Shown here in pieces: positions 5,753 through 9,585 of a stretch of DNA of 9,585 nucleotides (the first letter of the stretch is position 1; each line of letters opens with the position of its first letter). The stretch spans positions 1 through 9,585 of the forward strand of contig JAPYWT010000061.1 of the NCBI GenBank assembly GCA_028276215.1. The letters are read 5' to 3'. The position numbers and the translations under genes are program-made. Source of the DNA: Thermoflexus sp. Its GTDB lineage: Bacteria; Chloroflexota; Anaerolineae; B4-G1; DUEL01. The notes beneath the pieces are model-generated. The model saw only the letters and a list, made by a program, of their open reading frames with translations, was not told the origin of the DNA and made no database searches.

Positions 5753-5824
5753 ACTCGCGCACTTGCACACTTGCCAACTTGCACACTTGCACACTTGCCA
5801 ACTTGCACACTCGCACACTCGCTC
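5753..5824. repeat. Octamer tandem repeat (ACTTGCAC/ACTTGCCA)
   Basis: Nine contiguous 8-bp units lie at 5753-5824. Five are ACTTGCAC-like and two are ACTTGCCA; the outer units are variants (ACTCGCGC, ACTCGCAC, ACTCGCTC). The tract ends directly at the SD AAGGAGG (5825-5831) of ATPase 1. It fills nearly all of the gap between paralogue 2 and ATPase 1, so copy-number change would alter leader length but not a reading frame that begins at TTG 5837. Confidence 0.93.
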
Positions 5825-5836
5825 AAGGAGGTCACC

Positions 5837-6817
5837 TTGTCCCTCGCAGAAGTCTTTAAACAGCACCCCGAGCGCCGCTACATCATGTTCGGCGGCAAGG
5901 GCGGACTGGGCAAAACCACCTTCTCCGCCGCCACCGCGTATTGGCTCGCCCAACAGGGCTACAAAGTCCTGGTCTTCTCCGTAGACCCCCAGGCGTCCCT
6001 CTCCGACATCTTCCAGCAGGACATCTTCGGCAAAGGGGCCGTGGAGATTATCCCCGGGCTCTTCGCCCAGGAGATAGACGCGGACCGGCGCATCCGCGAG
6101 TACCAGGACGAAATCCGGCAGAAAATCCTGAACATGTACGGCCTGGAGAAGGTGCCCGACGAGATTGAGGACTACATCCAGGCCGCCGCCGCCGAGCCCG
6201 CGATGGAAGAGAGCGCCATCTTTGACCAGGTGGTGGACATTATCGTCAGCGGTGACTACGACTACTACATCTACGACCTGGTCCCCCTGGGCCACGCGCT
6301 CTACTACCTGAGCATGGCCAGCGTCTACGACCAATGGATCGGGAAAATCACCAAACTCCGGGAGGAGATGCAGGAGTACGCCCAGGTGGCCGCGCTGATG
6401 CGCCGGGACGAGGAACTGGAAGAGGACAAAATCCTGGCGGAGTTGCAGGACATCCGCTACCGGATCAACACCTCGTCCAGCATCCTGACCGACAAGGAGA
6501 AGACCGCCTTCTTCTTCGTCCTGGTGCCCGAGGAGATGATTATTCTGGATACGGTCAAGGCCGCGGGGCTTTTCGCCAAATTCCAGGTCCCCATTTCCGG
6601 TTACATCGTCAACCGGGTCATCCCGACGGAACTGGAGCAGCAGCAGATTCCGGAATATCTGCGCCACCGCATCCAGATGCAGCGAAAGTACCTGGAGGAA
6701 ATTCGTCAGCGCTTCGGCAACCAGGTACTGGCCTACATCCCGGAGTTTGAGCGGGACATCACCGGCCTGGAGATGATCCGGCGGATGGCGGAGGCGATGT
6801 TCGGAGGTGCGGAATGA
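5837..6817 (+). CDS. ArsA/Get3-like ATPase 1 (divergent Switch II)
   Basis: I choose TTG 5837, since AAGGAGG (5825-5831) lies 5 nt upstream and the N-terminus then aligns with ATPase 2; the upstream open frame only translates the octamer repeats. The 326-residue protein is a deviant-Walker ATPase of the ArsA/Get3 class: P-loop GGKGGLGKT at 19-27, Switch I FSVDPQASLSDIF with D50, a helical insertion (about 80-140), and A-loop/strand AFFFVLVPEE near 224-233. Switch II reads DLVPLGH (147-153), where the family usually has DTAPTGH. No CxxC zinc pair typical of eukaryotic Get3 is seen. Such ATPases form dimers that bind ATP and hydrophobic clients or drive ion pumps. No ArsB or ArsD gene is nearby, so arsenite export is unlikely. 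It overlaps ATPase 2 by ATGA. Confidence 0.92.
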   Translation: MSLAEVFKQHPERRYIMFGGKGGLGKTTFSAATAYWLAQQGYKVLVFSVDPQASLSDIFQQDIFGKGAVEIIPGLFAQEIDADRRIREYQDEIRQKILNMYGLEKVPDEIEDYIQAAAAEPAMEESAIFDQVVDIIVSGDYDYYIYDLVPLGHALYYLSMASVYDQWIGKITKLREEMQEYAQVAALMRRDEELEEDKILAELQDIRYRINTSSSILTDKEKTAFFFVLVPEEMIILDTVKAAGLFAKFQVPISGYIVNRVIPTELEQQQIPEYLRHRIQMQRKYLEEIRQRFGNQVLAYIPEFERDITGLEMIRRMAEAMFGGAE

Positions 6818-7788
6818 TTGAAAAGTCCATGATGCAATTCGTGCAGGAGCACCCCAAACTGAAATACGTCTTCTTCGGCGGCAAGGGCGGCGTGGGCAAG
6901 ACGGTGATGGCCGGGACGGCCGCGCTCTGGTTTGCCCGCCAGGGCCGGCGCACCCTGCTGGCGTCCACCAACCCCGTCCACTCCCTCAGCGGCCTCCTGC
7001 GGCAGGACGTTTTTGGCAAACCCACCCCGGTGGAAGGCGTCCCCAACCTCTGGGCCTACGAGATTGACACCAAAGACACCATTGAGCGGTCCAAAAAGGA
7101 GATTCGGGAGAAAATTGAGTGGTTCCTCAAATACGCCGACATCCGGGTCAAGACCGACGAGTTCGTGGAGTCCGCCACGATGAACCCGGCCTTTGAAGAG
7201 TCGGCGATGTTTGAGAACATGATTGACATCATGTTTGAAGACAAGTACGAGGTCTACGTCTTTGACACCGCGCCGACCGCCAACGCCCGCCGTCTCCTGG
7301 GGATGTCCAGCGTCTACTCCATGTGGGTCAACAAGATGGTCCAGAGCCGCCAGGAGGCGATGACGCTGCGGGAACTCCTCTCCTACAGCAAGAAGAAGCA
7401 GGAGAAGGACCCGCTGATGGAGTACCTGCTCCGCTTCCGGGACCGTATGGCCCACGCCAAAGAGTTGCTGACGGATGCGGAGAAGACGGCCTTCTTCTTC
7501 GTCACCCTGCCGGAGGCCCTGCCCATCGCGGTCATCCGCCGGTTCATCAACTGGTTTGACGAGTTCGGCATCCCGGTCGGCGGCGTCGTGGTCAACATGC
7601 TGATAGACCCCAACGCGGTGGGGGAAAACCCGCCGGAATTCGTCCGCAACCGCATCGCGATGCAGGCGGAGTACATGGAAGAAATCCGGCGGCTCTTCCC
7701 CAACGTCCGTGCCCTGGTCCCCCTCTTTGAGACCGAAGTCCAGGGCGTACCCATGCTGGAGCGCACCGCCGCCCACCTTTTCTCCTAA
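6814..7788 (+). CDS. ArsA/Get3-like ATPase 2 (Switch I Asp replaced by Asn)
   Basis: ATG 6814 overlaps the stop of ATPase 1 (ATGA), so the pair is coupled and probably made in equal amounts. The protein has 324 residues, with P-loop GGKGGVGKT at 22-30 followed by V rather than T/S. Switch I is STNPVHSLSG, with N53 where the ArsA/Get3 family has the catalytic aspartate. Switch II is DTAPTANARRLL (151-162), keeping DTAPT but with AN in place of the usual GH. Segments such as RQDVFGK, EESAMFENMIDI and EKTAFFFVTLPE closely mirror ATPase 1, so the two arose by duplication. In Get3, the Switch I aspartate is needed for hydrolysis; here the site is probably impaired or regulatory. Similar two-gene ArsA-like heterodimers are known in mycobacteria. 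Confidence 0.93.
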   Translation: MIEKSMMQFVQEHPKLKYVFFGGKGGVGKTVMAGTAALWFARQGRRTLLASTNPVHSLSGLLRQDVFGKPTPVEGVPNLWAYEIDTKDTIERSKKEIREKIEWFLKYADIRVKTDEFVESATMNPAFEESAMFENMIDIMFEDKYEVYVFDTAPTANARRLLGMSSVYSMWVNKMVQSRQEAMTLRELLSYSKKKQEKDPLMEYLLRFRDRMAHAKELLTDAEKTAFFFVTLPEALPIAVIRRFINWFDEFGIPVGGVVVNMLIDPNAVGENPPEFVRNRIAMQAEYMEEIRRLFPNVRALVPLFETEVQGVPMLERTAAHLFS

Positions 7789-7837
7789 TCACGTTTCACG
7801 TTTTACGTTTCACGTTTCACGTTTCACGTTTCACTTT
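7789..7837. repeat. Heptamer tandem repeat (TCACGTT)
   Basis: Seven contiguous 7-bp units lie at 7789-7837: five are TCACGTT, one is TTACGTT and the last is TCACTTT. The tract begins immediately after the ATPase 2 stop and ends just before the SD of the TPR gene. The pattern resembles the octamer tract upstream of ATPase 1, with a different sequence. Confidence 0.92.
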
Positions 7838-7850
7838 TCCCGAGGTCCCT

Positions 7851-8465
7851 GTGCACCCATCCCTGCTGATCCTTCTGGTCGGATTCCTGTACATCCTGGG
7901 CTTCAACGGCCTGTCCTACCTGCGCCACCAGGGCCTCTCCTCCCGGTTCATCCTGGAGGGACTGCTCCTGACCGGAGCCGGAGCGGCCCTGGCGTTAGTG
8001 GCTCCCCTTCACCCCATCATATTCCTCCTGCTCCTCTACCTGCTCACCATGCGCGTGCGCATCCTGATAGACCTGGGCAACGGTATCGCGGGCCGGGGGC
8101 AGCCGGAGCGGGCCCTCCGGTTTTACGACCTGGCCCTCCGCCTGGGCGCGGATGCCTTCAGCCAGCGGGTTGCCCAGATCAACCGGGGCGCGGCCCTGCT
8201 CCAGTTGGGCCGGGCCGAGGAAGCCTGCCGGATTCTGCGGGAGGTGGTGGCCGACCAGAGCATCCGGCTGGGGGCCAAGTACCAGGCCGCCGCCTGCTAC
8301 AATCTGGGCCTGGCGTGCCGTCGCACCGGGCGGGAGGCGGAGGCCATCCAGCGCTTCAACGAAGCCATAGACGCCCTGCCCGGTTCGGTTTACGCCTACG
8401 GCGCCCGGCAGGCGCTGAAGAAAGGGCAGGAAACCCGGGATACCGAACCGGAAAAACAGCCGTAG
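7851..8465 (+). CDS. Membrane-anchored TPR-repeat protein
   Basis: GTG 7851 follows GAGGT (7842-7846) closely. The 204-residue protein has an N-terminal hydrophobic segment (about 3-23), a second hydrophobic stretch (35-50) and a third (53-67), so two or three membrane spans. After residue 70 it is soluble and helical with TPR-like repeats: GNGIAGRGQPERALRFYDLALRLG (about 77-99), AQINRGAALLQLGRAEEACRILREVV (108-133), and CYNLGLACRRTGREAEAIQRFNEAIDALP (149-177). TPRs are protein-binding scaffolds. The C-terminus (about 190-204) is charged and disordered. By position after the ATPase pair it could serve as their membrane docking site, in the way that TPR or alpha-solenoid partners serve Get3 in eukaryotes, but this is inference from order. 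Confidence 0.85.
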   Translation: MHPSLLILLVGFLYILGFNGLSYLRHQGLSSRFILEGLLLTGAGAALALVAPLHPIIFLLLLYLLTMRVRILIDLGNGIAGRGQPERALRFYDLALRLGADAFSQRVAQINRGAALLQLGRAEEACRILREVVADQSIRLGAKYQAAACYNLGLACRRTGREAEAIQRFNEAIDALPGSVYAYGARQALKKGQETRDTEPEKQP

Positions 8466-8488
8466 CGCAGGCCGTCAGGCCCGTTTGT

Positions 8489-8529
8489 GGGTTTTTATGG
8501 CGGCGGCTTTGCCGCCGCCATAAAAACCC
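8489..8529. terminator. 19-bp perfect hairpin, possible bidirectional terminator
   Basis: The left arm 8489-8507 (GGGTTTTTATGGCGGCGGC) and right arm 8511-8529 are perfectly complementary around a 3-nt TTT loop. The outer part is A/T-rich and the inner part is G/C. No long T-run follows on the + strand (CTCTATTG), so it may instead act as an RNA-stabilising hairpin or be a repetitive palindrome. It sits between the TPR gene and the CoA-transferase gene, where a transcript boundary would be expected. Confidence 0.65.
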
Positions 8530-8583
8530 CTCTATTGTTATCCGCCAAAGATAGCCCGTCCCTTCATCGGAGGAGGTTTCCCC

Positions 8584-9558
8584 ATGCGCATCCTGGAATC
8601 CGGAATGGGCGAATTGCTCCAACCGATAGACCTGGACGAATTCCGCGAGTGGAACCGGGAGAAGAAGGCCCACGGTCTGGTGGATAAACTCATGACCGAA
8701 CAGGAGGCCATCTCCCGGTTCGTTTATGACGGGTGCTACATCGGCACCGAACTCTACGGTACCGTCCGCGCCCCGATGAGCCTGGCGCGGGAGGTCGTCC
8801 GCCAGGGGAAGAAAAACCTGCGGGTCGCCGGACAGGGCGTATTGGAACTGGACCTCTGGCTGGGCGCCCACCTGGTCAAAACCCTGGACATCACCTACAT
8901 CGGCCTGGAGGTCTACGGCACCTCTAACTGCCTGCGCCGCGAGGTGGAGAGCGGACGGGTGGAGAAAGTCGTGGAGTGGTCCAACGGCGGCATCACCTGG
9001 CGCTTCAAAGCCACCGCGATGGGTGTTCCCTTTATCCCGGTCCGCTCCATGCTGGGCACCGACACCTTCCGCTACAGCGCGGCCAAAGTGGCCGAGTGCC
9101 CCTTCACCGGGATGAAGGTCTGCCTGATCCCGGCCCTCATCCTGGACGTGGGGCTCATCCACGTCCACCGGGCCGACCGCTACGGCAACGCCCAGATTGA
9201 GGGCATCAGCGGCTTCGCCTTTGAACTGGCGCGCGCCTCTAAACGGCTCATCATCAGCGCCGAAGAGATTGTGGATACGGAGGAAATCCGCCGCTATCCG
9301 GACCGGACCATCATCCCGTACTACCTGGTGGACGCGGTCGTCCATGCCCCCTTCGGCTCCTACCCTGGCGAGATGGTCTACATGTACGAACGAGACGAGG
9401 AGGCCATCCGGGAGTGGGTGGAAGCGTCCAAAACAGAAGAGGGGACCCAGGCCTATCTGAACAAGTACGTCTACGGCGTTGCCAACCACCAGGAGTACCT
9501 GGAGTTGGTCGGCTGGGAGCGGCTGGAACGCGTGAAGGCCGCAGTGGAGGGACGGTGA
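8584..9558 (+). CDS. CoA-transferase alpha subunit, glutaconate/3-oxoacid type
   Basis: ATG 8584 has GGAGGAGGT (8569-8577) about 7 nt upstream. The 324-residue protein matches the family I CoA-transferase alpha subunit (GctA-like): LIPALILDVGLIHVHRADRYGNAQIEG near 181-207, LIISAEEIVDTEEIRRYPD near 222-240, and VDAVVHAPFGSYPGE near 249-263. An N-terminal extension of about 35 residues is longer than in glutaconate CoA-transferase. The alpha subunit forms the acyl/CoA site together with a beta subunit, which carries the catalytic glutamate in true transferases. Some homologous pairs (for example IpdAB) act as ring-cleaving hydrolases instead, so the substrate is not determined. The stop overlaps the next start (TGATG). 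Confidence 0.9.
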   Translation: MRILESGMGELLQPIDLDEFREWNREKKAHGLVDKLMTEQEAISRFVYDGCYIGTELYGTVRAPMSLAREVVRQGKKNLRVAGQGVLELDLWLGAHLVKTLDITYIGLEVYGTSNCLRREVESGRVEKVVEWSNGGITWRFKATAMGVPFIPVRSMLGTDTFRYSAAKVAECPFTGMKVCLIPALILDVGLIHVHRADRYGNAQIEGISGFAFELARASKRLIISAEEIVDTEEIRRYPDRTIIPYYLVDAVVHAPFGSYPGEMVYMYERDEEAIREWVEASKTEEGTQAYLNKYVYGVANHQEYLELVGWERLERVKAAVEGR

Positions 9559-9585
9559 TGGCAACCCCAGACTACAACCCCACCG
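9558..9585 (+). CDS. Start of a probable CoA-transferase beta subunit (partial)
   Basis: ATG 9558 overlaps the alpha-subunit stop by one base (TGATG). Only nine codons are visible, MATPDYNPT, cut by the window end. The coupling and position are standard for alpha/beta CoA-transferase operons, and a short N-terminus with DYNPT/YTPTE-like residues is typical of beta subunits. This identification rests mainly on context. Confidence 0.55.

Noticed and set aside
5489..5836. N-terminal extension of ATPase 1
   Set aside because: It lies out of frame within paralogue 2 and translates the octamer repeats; the SD at 5825 and alignment with ATPase 2 support TTG 5837.
5837..7788. Arsenite efflux (arsAB) operon
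   Set aside because: No ArsB, ArsD or ArsR gene is present, and the two ATPases are separate genes with altered Switch motifs.
8356..9564. Long open frame on the - strand across the CoA-transferase gene (402 codons)
   Set aside because: Antisense shadow of a clearly recognised CoA-transferase; it also runs through the 19-bp palindrome.

Overview
The window is GC-rich and all supported genes lie on the + strand. It uses GTG and TTG starts after strong Shine-Dalgarno (SD) sites, has several ATGA or TGATG stop/start overlaps, and carries several kinds of short intergenic repeat. Together with paired ArsA/Get3-like ATPases, a CstA-type transporter and a glutaconate-type CoA-transferase, this suggests a Chloroflexota-like bacterium. 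That assignment is inference from gene content and style; there is no rRNA or marker gene here.

Layout. (1) 1-821: the end of an unrecognised gene and a 184-residue unrecognised protein, overlapping by ATGA. (2) 822-1213: a 392-base gap holding a GC-rich inverted repeat, a good sigma70-type promoter (898-926), a 132-bp MITE-like element (967-1098) and an unusually long SD-like sequence (1109-1123). (3) 1214-3022: a CstA-family carbon-starvation/peptide-or-pyruvate transporter, followed by a terminator hairpin. (4) 3105-3268: a second MITE-like element. (5) 3293-3763: two small conserved-looking hypothetical genes. (6) 3787-4176: a thioredoxin-like CxxC protein whose tail runs into a palindromic repeat array (4143-4502). 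(7) 4514-5741: two paralogous small proteins with a shared GDLLGIPIL core, flanking a two-gene cassette (4862-5423) that has its own near-consensus promoter. (8) 5837-7788: two overlapping ArsA/Get3-like ATPases. (9) 7851-8465: a membrane-anchored TPR protein, then a 19-bp perfect hairpin. (10) 8584-9585: CoA-transferase alpha subunit and the first codons of what is probably beta.

The most striking DNA signal is the pair of MITE-like elements bracketing cstA. Each is flanked by a perfect 8-bp direct repeat, and each has terminal inverted repeats starting GTAA. That is the end signature and target-duplication length known for the IS66 transposase family. The second insertion also shows that the gene downstream of it begins at GTG 3293, not inside the element.

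The most interesting protein signal is the ATPase pair. ATPase 1 keeps the Switch I aspartate but has a divergent Switch II (DLVPLGH). ATPase 2 keeps the Switch II DTAPT but has asparagine in place of the Switch I aspartate. This suggests an obligate heterodimer with non-equivalent sites. With the two small hydrophobic GDLLGIP proteins, the CxxC thioredoxin-like protein and the membrane TPR protein, they may form an undescribed Get-like membrane-protein handling system. That grouping rests on gene order only. Short tandem repeats of 7 or 8 bp and the 53-bp array sit at gene boundaries throughout this cluster.
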